Below, in pieces: positions 25,786 to 32,387 of a DNA stretch of 48,593 nucleotides. The translations under genes were made by a program, and so were the position numbers. Each line of letters opens with the position of its first letter. Position 1 is the stretch's first letter. Below the pieces are notes generated by a model. That model saw only the letters and a list, made by a program, of their open reading frames with translations, was not told the origin of the DNA and made no database searches. The stretch is taken from IMG/VR virus record IMGVR_UViG_3300048840_000022, positions 1-48,593 of that record, one strand, 5' to 3'. This DNA is from a virus.

Positions 25786-25814
25786 GGCCCTTAGTAAGCG
25801 GGAATCTAAGGGCC
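25786..25814 (+). terminator. GC-rich hairpin (no U-run)
   Basis: GGCCCTTAG (25786-25794) and CTAAGGGCC (25806-25814) form a perfect 9-bp stem with an 11-nt loop just after the NYN stop. No T-tract follows, so it may be an mRNA-stabilising or processing hairpin and not a true terminator. Confidence 0.45.
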
Positions 25815-25831
25815 AAGATAAAGGAAAAAGT

Positions 25832-25987
25832 ATGTACGTAATAATTATATATGATGAAAAAGTTGATACACTAGAAGAAGCAAATGCTTTAAAAGAAGCT
25901 ATTCAGGAAGAGTTATTAGAAGAATCTTCTGGTCTTATTTGTACTGTCGGAGAGGTGCAGGAAGATGAAACTATTAAAACAATCTAA
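25832..25987 (+). CDS. Small unknown protein (51 aa)
   Basis: ATG 25832 follows AAGGAAAAAGT and the hairpin, so it is preferred over ATG 25781, which would translate through the hairpin. The product has a beta-strand start (MYVIIIYDEKVDTLEEANAL) and acidic helices. Unknown. Confidence 0.55.
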   Translation: MYVIIIYDEKVDTLEEANALKEAIQEELLEESSGLICTVGEVQEDETIKTI

Positions 25988-26393
25988 ACCGCAATGCCTC
26001 TTGTATGCGTTTGCCATGATCCTGGACGAGGATCCTGAAATCCTCGTCCAGGAAATTGGGCATGATGGTCTTGAAATAATTAATCCATTGGCCAGTGGCG
26101 CGCGTAAATTTCGTGGACATCATCATCAAGAATTAATTGACTGCTGTATGCGACGAGGAAAGACCGTTACATGTATTGAAGTAATGCCACAGCTTTATGA
26201 TTTTGGAATCATTTTTACTGAGGCCGAAGCCCATGAAAGACTACAAATTTTTATGAATCATTTTAGTGGTGTATTGATTGGAGAAATCCATGCACTGGCT
26301 TGGGACCATAAAGAACAACGGACATATGATCCAAATGGTGTTATAAGAAGTGTAGATGATTTTGCAATCAGAGAATTTTTTATTGTGATTTGA
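25965..26393 (+). CDS. Papain-fold/C39-like cysteine protease-like protein
   Basis: A 142-residue protein. KPQCLLYAFAMIL places Cys11 after Gln10 as in C39/papain-like active sites, and GEIHALAWDHKEQRTYDPNG supplies His109 and Asp122 in the usual order and spacing. Such phage proteins may cleave peptides or act as inactive homologues. The overall fold is inferred from these motifs alone. It precedes the promoter region of the sigma factor gene. Confidence 0.5.
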   Translation: MKLLKQSKPQCLLYAFAMILDEDPEILVQEIGHDGLEIINPLASGARKFRGHHHQELIDCCMRRGKTVTCIEVMPQLYDFGIIFTEAEAHERLQIFMNHFSGVLIGEIHALAWDHKEQRTYDPNGVIRSVDDFAIREFFIVI

Positions 26394-26415
26394 TTATGGA
26401 AGACTGTGGGGTGCG

Positions 26416-26433
26416 CCTATACTAATGTATAGG
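26416..26433 (+). other. Short hairpin after the C39-like gene
   Basis: CCTATAC, loop TAAT, GTATAGG: a 7-bp stem 22 bases after the stop. No T-run follows; it could stabilise the mRNA end. Confidence 0.4.
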
Positions 26434-26502
26434 GGATTGGATTCGAATTATTTTCCGGTATAAATTGTTTTTGGCTTGCATATGCCCATTAATAACATAT
26501 AT

Positions 26503-26520
26503 TAAAGTATAGCGTTTTAT
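26503..26520 (+). promoter_or_regulatory. Promoter-like element TATAGCG before the sigma gene
   Basis: AAAGTATAGCGTTTTATCGG. It shares TATAGCG(T) with the elements at 12962 and 15311 and lies in the 207-bp gap before the sigma factor gene. The rest of that gap is AT-rich leader. Confidence 0.45.
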
Positions 26521-26600
26521 CGGACGTAAGGAGCCGGATCATAATCAAATCAATTTAACTGGGAAATGATTCTATAAATCATCTAGCATAGGGGGTGCCA

Positions 26601-27308
26601 ATGAGAAGATCGCTCAGTGGGAGAGCGCGCGGGTTCGACCATTACTTTGGAGCCAATGAGCTACCAAAACAGATTGAAGGATCACGACTAATTGAGTTAG
26701 TACAAGAGTTAAAAGCCGGAGATAAGAGCATAGCACCAGTAATAGTTGAAGGCCATATACGTTTGGCCATGTGGCTAGTTGCTTGCTATGCTAATCGATA
26801 TCCTCACAAGACTGACGATCTAGTCAGTGCTGCGTGCCTCGGTGTTGCACAAGCCGTAGAATGGGCACCTGACCGGCTTCTGGATGATAACATTACACCG
26901 TATATCTTTGCAACTGCTGAAAGACATATTAAGGACTTCTTAGAGCAGGATAGGATTGTAAAAATCCCAAGATCAGCATATAGAGAAATGCGAATTAAGG
27001 GAGACTTTATACCAACAATAATTGAAGCTGATGGTATTAAGTTTGATGATGATAATCCTATTGATATCTATGATATTCTTGTAGAGACGATACCGGCGTG
27101 TGAAGATAATTACGACTTCATCTTCGTTGAACTCATAAATTCAATGGGGTTATCACCCAAGGAAAAACAAATAATAGAAATGACTATACAAGGATATATT
27201 GAAGAAGAAATTGGTGCAGCAATAGGTTGTTCTCATCAACGCGTTAATCAACATAAGAATATTATTGGTGAAAAGTTGCTCAGGAGAAAAGATGATTTTT
27301 CTAGTTGA
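26601..27308 (+). CDS. RNA polymerase sigma-70-like factor
   Basis: A 235-residue sigma factor. Region 2 is HIRLAMWLVACYANRY with DDLVSAACLGVAQAVEW (core binding and -10 recognition), a region 3-like VKIPRSAYREM follows, and region 4 is LSPKEKQIIEMTIQGYIEEE then IGAAIGCSHQRVNQHKNII, a clear helix-turn-helix for -35 recognition. ATG 26601 after AGGGGG is preferred over GTG 26595. It would direct host RNA polymerase to phage promoters, perhaps those with the TATAGCG element. Confidence 0.85.
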   Translation: MRRSLSGRARGFDHYFGANELPKQIEGSRLIELVQELKAGDKSIAPVIVEGHIRLAMWLVACYANRYPHKTDDLVSAACLGVAQAVEWAPDRLLDDNITPYIFATAERHIKDFLEQDRIVKIPRSAYREMRIKGDFIPTIIEADGIKFDDDNPIDIYDILVETIPACEDNYDFIFVELINSMGLSPKEKQIIEMTIQGYIEEEIGAAIGCSHQRVNQHKNIIGEKLLRRKDDFSS

Positions 27309-27831
27309 TATGGATGGAGTGTTAACAGATTTCGTTGATGCAGCATGTCGAGTACATGGTACAACATTTATGCAACTGGCAGCAAAGTGGCCTAATGGTG
27401 ATTATAATATTGCTAATATCTTAGGCCTGAGGCCATTCGAGTTCTGGGAAGGTATTGATAAAGCAGGTGAGGATTTCTGGATCAACCTTAGACCAACAGA
27501 TATTAAAACTGAATTGCTAAATTTGCTTGGCAATAATGACAAGTATATAGCAACATCACCATCAATGAATCCTGTTTGTGCTAGTGGGAAAATGAAATGG
27601 ATAATTGAAAATGGATTCTCACGTCACTTTGTTATTACACCACATAAACACTTAATGGCTAATAGAGATACAATACTTATTGACGATGCTGATAGGAATG
27701 TCGATAAGTTTACAAAGGCCGGAGGCCATGGTGTATTAGTCCCGCGGCGTTGGAATAGTCTTTATCGTTATGAAGATAATCCGATGCCCATAGTAAAGGA
27801 GCAACTTTTCGATGCAGGGTATTGTGGATGA
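27292..27831 (+). CDS. HAD-family 5'(3')-deoxyribonucleotidase-like protein
   Basis: ATG 27292 follows AGGAGAAAAG. The 179-residue protein begins MIFLVDMDGVLTDF, the DxDGV catalytic motif (D6, D8), with a later YIATSPS (motif II) and TILIDDADRNV (motif IV acidic pair). This fits NT5C/YorS-type nucleotidases that dephosphorylate dNMPs. It overlaps the sigma gene by 17 bp. Confidence 0.82.
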   Translation: MIFLVDMDGVLTDFVDAACRVHGTTFMQLAAKWPNGDYNIANILGLRPFEFWEGIDKAGEDFWINLRPTDIKTELLNLLGNNDKYIATSPSMNPVCASGKMKWIIENGFSRHFVITPHKHLMANRDTILIDDADRNVDKFTKAGGHGVLVPRRWNSLYRYEDNPMPIVKEQLFDAGYCG

Positions 27832-28144
27832 TTGTTTACTGTGCGCACGGAAACATACAAGACAAGCAGCTGTCACATATCTGGAGGCCAGAAAAGGTCA
27901 TCCAGAGAAGTGGGATACATGTCTTGGCCACTTAGCTGAAGCAGCCGATGCATTATGCTCACGATTTCAGGATCTCGCAGCATACTATCGTGAAGAATAT
28001 TTATCGTTTGAACAAGATGTAAATTATCGTATTGATTGGGACAATCTTATAGCCCAATTAAATGTTTTATTTGACAGGGAGGGACTCTATTATGTCAAAA
28101 GGTCATCGAGTGCCGAGACACGAAGCACTGAGTCTAGCGCATGA
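27812..28144 (+). CDS. Unknown helical protein (110 aa)
   Basis: Starts MQGIVDDCLLCARKHTRQAA; CLLC pair and a GHLAEAADALCSRFQDLAAYY helix resemble small phage helical-bundle proteins. It overlaps its neighbours by 20 and 53 bp; the Ser/Glu-rich C-terminus lies in the overlap with the Pol X-like gene. Function is unknown. Confidence 0.55.
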   Translation: MQGIVDDCLLCARKHTRQAAVTYLEARKGHPEKWDTCLGHLAEAADALCSRFQDLAAYYREEYLSFEQDVNYRIDWDNLIAQLNVLFDREGLYYVKRSSSAETRSTESSA

Positions 28145-28589
28145 GTTCCTTGATATAACACATTATGCTTGGGAAGCAGCAGTAGTATGTGGGAGTATAC
28201 GTCGTAGGAAAGCAACAGTAGGTGATCTTGATATAGTAGTTGCACCAATTAATGAAATGGCACTGCGTGAAGCCTGTATTAATATGTTCAAACGTGATAC
28301 AAAAGTTGGAAACTATAAAGGTATTGATATACAGTTAACACCATGTATACAATTTGACATGGGTGCTGCATTATTATATGCAACTGGTAGTGGTGAATTC
28401 AATATGTATATGCGCGGTGTTGCAAAAGCAAAAGGATTATTATTAAATAGGAGTGGCCTATGGAATAGAGACAAAAGTAAATTGGTAGCTTCTTCAACCG
28501 AAGAGGCCATATTCGAGGCTTTGAGACTTAACTTTATTGAGCCGGAGTTTAGAGATGAATACTATAAAAGTTCGTGGACAAGAGTATGA
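28092..28589 (+). CDS. Mini DNA polymerase X / nucleotidyltransferase-like protein
   Basis: A 165-residue protein reduced to the Pol X palm and thumb: VVCGSIRRRKATVGDLDIVV (residues 31-50) contains the GSxRR box and the DxD metal pair D45/D47; YATGSGEFNMYMRGVAKAKG then LLLNRSGLW matches the Pol beta thumb motif TGSxxFN...A...G..LN..GL. The HhH/8-kDa and PHP domains of full-length Pol X are absent. It may fill gaps in repair or modify ends. ATG 28092 follows AGGGAGGG. Confidence 0.8.
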   Translation: MSKGHRVPRHEALSLAHEFLDITHYAWEAAVVCGSIRRRKATVGDLDIVVAPINEMALREACINMFKRDTKVGNYKGIDIQLTPCIQFDMGAALLYATGSGEFNMYMRGVAKAKGLLLNRSGLWNRDKSKLVASSTEEAIFEALRLNFIEPEFRDEYYKSSWTRV

Positions 28590-28875
28590 AGTGCTGAGCC
28601 AAACAGTAAGACCATTTCATGTTGTTAAAGACCGGATTGTTGGAATCAAGCCAGAAGCAGATGCAACGCTTCTTAATGAGTTCAATGACGCATGGGAAGA
28701 ATTGATTACTCAAGCAGATATTAATAGTATGCACGTTGAGAGTCGCACGAATCCAGATATTCATTATCTCGTTCGACGTATCAATAGTGAATACTATTGT
28801 AACTGTGCCTGTAGGTCAGAATGTTGGCACATAAAAATGGCCCGACAAGCTTGGGAGGGTGACGATGATGGGTGA
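28555..28875 (+). CDS. SWIM zinc-finger protein (106 aa)
   Basis: ATG 28555 follows GGAG. An N-terminal beta-rich part (MNTIKVRGQEYEVLSQTV) leads to the C-terminal YYCNCACRSECWHIKMAR, a CxCx5CxH SWIM finger for DNA or protein binding. It overlaps the Pol X-like gene by 35 bp. Confidence 0.7.
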   Translation: MNTIKVRGQEYEVLSQTVRPFHVVKDRIVGIKPEADATLLNEFNDAWEELITQADINSMHVESRTNPDIHYLVRRINSEYYCNCACRSECWHIKMARQAWEGDDDG

Positions 28876-29047
28876 GATACCGGATCACCTTAAAGATAAG
28901 ATGACAAGTATCTGGAGAACCATGGATATTTGTGTAGTTGTCTGTGTGAGACTAGACATCTTTATACTAAGTGTATTGCGGTACATATTGGTGTTCGTCT
29001 TGTACCAAAGGCTTGTCGCCGAAAGTTAAGTATGAAAAGGAGGAATC
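28868..29047 (+). pseudogene. Possible frameshifted small zinc-finger gene
   Basis: A frame starting ATG 28868 (MGEIPDHLKDKM) continues as a Val/Leu-rich stretch to TAA at 29027. The -1 frame from about 28905 instead reads KYLENHGYLCSCLCETRHLY and on to KC, which looks like a genuine cysteine-rich protein but has no start of its own. A one-base shift would join the two. It could be a decayed gene or a true short membrane peptide of 53 residues. Confidence 0.35.
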
Positions 29048-29422
29048 ATGAAGCAGGTCAAAATGCAGAAGATACCAAAATGTGATTTTTGTGATCAACC
29101 AGCTAAGTATGATGCACCAACTATTGGAGGCCCATGGGCTAACATGTGTCCAGTACATTACAAAAAGAATGGACATCCACATTCAAGTGGTCTTGGTAGT
29201 ATTTTAATACAGGCTCCAAAGCAGCAACCTAAACAAGATAAGGTTGTTGTCGGCATCGAAGATACTAGTATTGAGACCCTTGAAGCTGTGATGATGGATT
29301 CACAGAATCGTGAAATTGAATGTCCAGAGTGCGGTAGTGGTAAAGATGTCGAGCCAGATGCAAACTATATTTACACATGTGAATGCGGAGTTAAGGTACA
29401 GGTACCTACACCATATTGTTAA
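29048..29422 (+). CDS. Double zinc-binding protein (124 aa)
   Basis: N-terminal site CDFCDQPAKYD...MCPVHY and C-terminal ribbon CPECGSGKDVEPD...YTCECG, joined by a Gln/Lys linker. AAGGAGGAATC gives a strong start at 29048. Likely nucleic-acid or protein adaptor; unknown. Confidence 0.65.
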   Translation: MKQVKMQKIPKCDFCDQPAKYDAPTIGGPWANMCPVHYKKNGHPHSSGLGSILIQAPKQQPKQDKVVVGIEDTSIETLEAVMMDSQNREIECPECGSGKDVEPDANYIYTCECGVKVQVPTPYC

Positions 29423-29431
29423 GGAGGTAAT

Positions 29432-30139
29432 ATGATTATTGGAAAATTGACTAGATTGGAAGACATCGAGAAGATGGAAATCAATAGGCCAGAGCACGCT
29501 GGCAGTAGGTGGAAGGGTGTGAAACATAGTACACTGATTAATACAATCCGTAACAGGTTGAATGAACGGCGTTGCACAATTATCGAAGAACGCCATTCGG
29601 TGTCAGATGATGAGATGAGTCTTGTTGGTTGCTTCGACATTGAAGTTCCAGGATTACAAGCTATTGAAGGCCAACGATATTCGCTTGGCTATCGGCATAG
29701 TAATGACATGAGGTATCCGATTACACTATCAGTTGGTGGCCATATCATGGTCTGTCACAATGGTGTAATAACTGGTGAACATATACTTAAGCGTAAACAT
29801 ACCACAGGCCTGAATCTTGAGGCCGAGTTATTCCATGGTATCAATCGAGCAATGACAGATTTCAGCGATGTTAGAGCCAGCATTGAAAACCTACGACAGA
29901 AATATATCACAAACATTGAAGTATCAGATGCTCTAGTTGTGGGTGCCAACAGAAATCTTTATCCTTGGAGTTGGATTGGTAAAATCCATGATGAGTATTA
30001 TAATCCCTCTGAGGATAATCCAGAGTGTGTACTGAACTCTGCATGGGGATATTATAATGCTGCGAGCTATGTGCTAAAGGGTGCAAAACCTGAGCGTCAG
30101 ATTCGTAGCTTGTATGGTGTGTTAGATATATTGAACTAG
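29432..30139 (+). CDS. DUF932 phage/plasmid-like protein
   Basis: A 235-residue protein with the DUF932 core GYRHSNDMRYPITLSVGG followed by VMVCHNG-like HIMVCHNGVITGE, then a helical C-terminus. DUF932 proteins are widespread in phages and plasmids and are of unknown biochemical role. AAGGAGG precedes ATG 29432. Confidence 0.75.
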   Translation: MIIGKLTRLEDIEKMEINRPEHAGSRWKGVKHSTLINTIRNRLNERRCTIIEERHSVSDDEMSLVGCFDIEVPGLQAIEGQRYSLGYRHSNDMRYPITLSVGGHIMVCHNGVITGEHILKRKHTTGLNLEAELFHGINRAMTDFSDVRASIENLRQKYITNIEVSDALVVGANRNLYPWSWIGKIHDEYYNPSEDNPECVLNSAWGYYNAASYVLKGAKPERQIRSLYGVLDILN

Positions 30140-30177
30140 AAGATGTTGGATGAACTTGAGGATTAGGAGAGTAACAA

Positions 30178-30219
30178 TGCCAAGAATTTGTAAAGGTGCT
30201 GCTGACTTTGTTGCATAGC
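30178..30219 (+). other. Micro-ORF of 13 codons ending in TAG
   Basis: MPRICKGAADFVA, with a good TAGGAG site. Beyond the TAG the frame stays open for 11 codons (RQAQRLKQRRS) to a TAA overlapping the next ribosome site. It may be a leader peptide or a truncated gene. Confidence 0.3.
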
Positions 30220-30255
30220 GACAAGCACAAAGGCTCAAGCAAAGGAGGAGTTAAA

Positions 30256-30441
30256 ATGTTCAATTGGATTCGTCGTAACATTAAATGTTACTTTGGCCTC
30301 TATGCTATAAGTGACTTACAGATTGGTGGTAATTGTGGGTGTTGTGGTAAATGGATGCCAAGTATAATATTACCAAAAATCTGGAGTTGGGGACTGTGTA
30401 ACGATTGTATAAATACTGGGTCTGATACAGGATGTAAATAG
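30256..30441 (+). CDS. Small cysteine-rich protein (61 aa)
   Basis: ATG 30256 follows AAAGGAGGAG. CGCCGKW and CNDC knuckles about 25 residues apart form a likely zinc site; the rest is aromatic and hydrophobic. Unknown. Confidence 0.6.
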   Translation: MFNWIRRNIKCYFGLYAISDLQIGGNCGCCGKWMPSIILPKIWSWGLCNDCINTGSDTGCK

Positions 30442-30475
30442 ATCGCTGGCCTCGCACGATTATTAAGGAGGAATG

Positions 30476-30784
30476 ATGAGAAAGATAACAGTTAATCTTA
30501 AGGCTGATGTAACTGGCGAGCAAGGTGACGATGAGCCAAGGGCCAGGGCAGAGACACGTATTGCGTTGGATCTTGAATCAATTATTAATGGTGCTAACAA
30601 GTACCGTATCCATTTGTGGAAGGTCGAGAATGAAGGGCCAATTGAAATTGATGAATCTATTGATCCTAGTGAGGTTGAACAGATTCTTCTCGATCATAGC
30701 ATCGACGTAACTATTAGTGATTCAACAATCGTTGAGTGTGATAATTGGCCAGCTGCAAAGATCGTACTATACTGTCTAGAATAG
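30476..30784 (+). CDS. Unknown acidic protein (102 aa)
   Basis: Starts MRKITVNLKADVTGEQGDDE; the second of two adjacent ATGs gives better spacing from AAGGAGG. Beta-rich start and acidic middle, no motif. Unknown. Confidence 0.6.
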   Translation: MRKITVNLKADVTGEQGDDEPRARAETRIALDLESIINGANKYRIHLWKVENEGPIEIDESIDPSEVEQILLDHSIDVTISDSTIVECDNWPAAKIVLYCLE

Positions 30785-30792
30785 GAGACCAG

Positions 30793-30942
30793 ATGATAGC
30801 CATAATAGGTTATTTCTGGTACTGGCTAATTTGGACTGCGGAGCTAGCCCCTCCCGCAGTTAAGTGTTGGCTCAAAATACGCGAGCCAACTATACCGCGT
30901 TTATACAACCGTGCTATGCAGAAAGCCAGTACCTATGGTTAG
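30793..30942 (+). CDS. Small membrane protein (49 aa)
   Basis: MIAIIGYFWYWLIWTAELAP forms one hydrophobic, aromatic N-terminal span, followed by a basic tail (KIREPTIPRLYNRAM). TAGGAG precedes ATG 30793. A holin-like or host-membrane role is possible but not shown. Confidence 0.55.
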   Translation: MIAIIGYFWYWLIWTAELAPPAVKCWLKIREPTIPRLYNRAMQKASTYG

Positions 30943-31139
30943 CTATGCGTATTTAGGGGCTCTTTTAAATACTAATACGGCAATAACGCCGTACTCAAAA
31001 AGAGATAAGTCCTGATAGCCCGGCCAAGATGGGTCGGGCATACAGGCAAATATTTGTCCTAGAATAGGAGTAGTCCGATGTACCGAGGTGACAACTGAGG
31101 CCGGAGGCCCGGCCCCGAAAGGGACCGGGCCAAACGGAT
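30943..31139 (+). other. Non-coding hairpin-rich spacer
   Basis: No gene is seen. Stems: TACGGC/GCCGTA near 30976-30993, GCCCG/CGGGC near 31019-31039, and 31106-31112/31125-31131 (GGCCCGG with CCGGGCC) continued by CCC/GGG closed by a GAAA tetraloop. A six-codon frame MYRGDN follows AGGAG at 31078. May be a small RNA or processing region. Confidence 0.45.
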
Positions 31140-31185
31140 AGATTCTTAAAATCATCTATTAATAAATATATGATTTTAAAAATCT
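31140..31185 (+). other. Long AT-rich hairpin before gene 31201
   Basis: AGATT-C-TTAAAATCAT pairs with ATGATTTTAA-A-AATCT (15 bp with one C/A mismatch; 14-nt loop). It ends just before the AGAGGAGG ribosome site, so it could act as an mRNA 5' stabiliser or processing site. Confidence 0.5.
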
Positions 31186-31200
31186 AGAGGAGGATGATAA

Positions 31201-31422
31201 ATGAACATACATGTAAAGAATTGGAAACTAGAACATGGACAAATTACGAATCTCGATACAGGCGAAGTACGGCGTGTCGAAGGACTTCCTAGTGCTGGTC
31301 TTATTTCGCACATGAGCTACGAAAAATGTGTTAGGAAATGCGCTGAAGCTTTTAGAACAGGAAAATGGCCTCTTACACGTAAGGTATGTAGATTTTGTAA
31401 ACAAGAGCGATTTGAACAATGA
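31201..31422 (+). CDS. Small cysteine-containing protein (73 aa)
   Basis: Starts MNIHVKNWKLEHGQI; C-terminal CVRKC and CRFCKQ could bind zinc. Strong site AGAGGAGG. Unknown. Confidence 0.6.
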   Translation: MNIHVKNWKLEHGQITNLDTGEVRRVEGLPSAGLISHMSYEKCVRKCAEAFRTGKWPLTRKVCRFCKQERFEQ

Positions 31423-31433
31423 GGAGGAATAAC

Positions 31434-31727
31434 ATGAAGCCTAATTTAGTCACAAAGGAAGAAGCTGATAAGCGTTTTTGTCCATTTGATAGAAACCTGG
31501 GGGAAGTGTTGAAGAAGCGTTGTAATCCTAATTGCATGGCATTCTGTGAAGTGATTCCACATACATGTCGTGAACCACACAGTGGAGGAGAGATGGCAAT
31601 AAGAAAGTATGCAACTGACAACGGTATTCCATGGGATGCAATTAGAGAAGAAGGATGTGGTAGTACACTTGTACTTCATGTTGATGCACGATATACATGT
31701 GCAAGATTGAACAATGAGGAGGAATAA
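31434..31727 (+). CDS. Cysteine-rich unknown protein (97 aa)
   Basis: ATG 31434 follows GAGGAGG. Starts MKPNLVTKEEADKRFCPFD; seven to eight Cys (CPFD, RCNPNC, FC, TC, GC, TC) suggest metal binding. Unknown. Confidence 0.6.
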   Translation: MKPNLVTKEEADKRFCPFDRNLGEVLKKRCNPNCMAFCEVIPHTCREPHSGGEMAIRKYATDNGIPWDAIREEGCGSTLVLHVDARYTCARLNNEEE

Positions 31728-31728
31728 A

Positions 31729-31806
31729 ATGACACGAACATATATACTTCTTGAAGGAAAAGAAGAACTAGTGAATAGACACTTAACAAAGATAATCAGT
31801 GGGTAG
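31729..31806 (+). CDS. Micro-protein (25 aa)
   Basis: MTRTYILLEGKEELVNRHLT then KIISG; preceded by GAGGAGG. The small size makes it uncertain, but the ribosome site is excellent. Confidence 0.4.
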   Translation: MTRTYILLEGKEELVNRHLTKIISG

Positions 31807-31819
31807 ATAAGGAGAGAAA

Positions 31820-32035
31820 ATGGTGATAGCATTTATACCAGACATGCGCATCGCAACAGAATGCTTGGAGTGTAAGGAAAAGGTTACAATATACATTATA
31901 CGAGAAGACTGGGAAAGATGGAAGGCCGGTGAACAAATTCAAGATGCCTTTCCATACCTATCTATCAATGACCGTGAGTTGCTGGTCTCAAGAATCTGCG
32001 AAACATGTTTTGATAGGTTGTTCAAGGAGATATAA
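31820..32035 (+). CDS. Zinc-finger-like small protein (71 aa)
   Basis: CLEC near the start and CETC near the end form a zinc ribbon pair. AAGGAG precedes ATG 31820. Unknown. Confidence 0.6.
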   Translation: MVIAFIPDMRIATECLECKEKVTIYIIREDWERWKAGEQIQDAFPYLSINDRELLVSRICETCFDRLFKEI

Positions 32036-32036
32036 G

Positions 32037-32195
32037 ATGCCAATACCTAATCCAGTTAAAAGTGAGAAGCGTACGAATTTTATTGATCGCTGTATGGGTG
32101 ATAAGATAATGAATAAAGACTTTCCAGATGCTGGTAAGCGGGCTGGTGTCTGTTATACACAGTGGAGGAATCGAAATGCGAAGAAAAGTAAGTGA
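32037..32195 (+). CDS. Small conserved phage protein (52 aa)
   Basis: Starts MPIPNPVKSEKRTNFIDRCM and contains DFPDAGKRAGVCYTQW. This F(I)xRCM...DxxxRxAVC.xQW pattern recurs in short phage proteins and at the ends of some phage capsid-associated proteins. Role unknown. ATG follows AAGGAGATATAAG. Confidence 0.6.
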   Translation: MPIPNPVKSEKRTNFIDRCMGDKIMNKDFPDAGKRAGVCYTQWRNRNAKKSK

Positions 32196-32378
32196 GATTG
32201 ATAAGATATACTTAGGCGCAATCACCCAAATGCTGAAGTAGTTATTGAGACACTTGAATCAGAGGGTGATGTTCATCAGGCTGTAGCTAAGGCACGAGGT
32301 ATTATGAGGCCAGAGGCCAAGGCCTTTAACTTTATGATTATGTATGGTGGCGAAAGTAAGTTCAGTATTCAACCTTAG
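32176..32378 (+). pseudogene. Relic of a second family A DNA polymerase (palm/fingers)
   Basis: From 32205 to TAG 32376 one frame reads VIETLESEGDVHQAVAKARG then IMRPEAKAFNFMIMYGGES. This lines up with Pol I from the (D)-x-H segment after motif A to motif B (R-x3-K-x7-YG). Only about 57 residues remain and no start codon exists in that frame. A gene-like start at ATG 32176 (MRRKVSEIDKIYLGA, GGAGG upstream) runs in another frame to TAG 32239. It is separate from the intact polymerase at 21394-23754. Confidence 0.6.
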
Positions 32379-32387
32379 GAGATAACT

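Noticed and set aside
30178-30255. Amber codon reassignment
   Set aside because: TAG ends several clear genes here (for example at 1109, 14784 and 32376) and no suppressor tRNA was seen.
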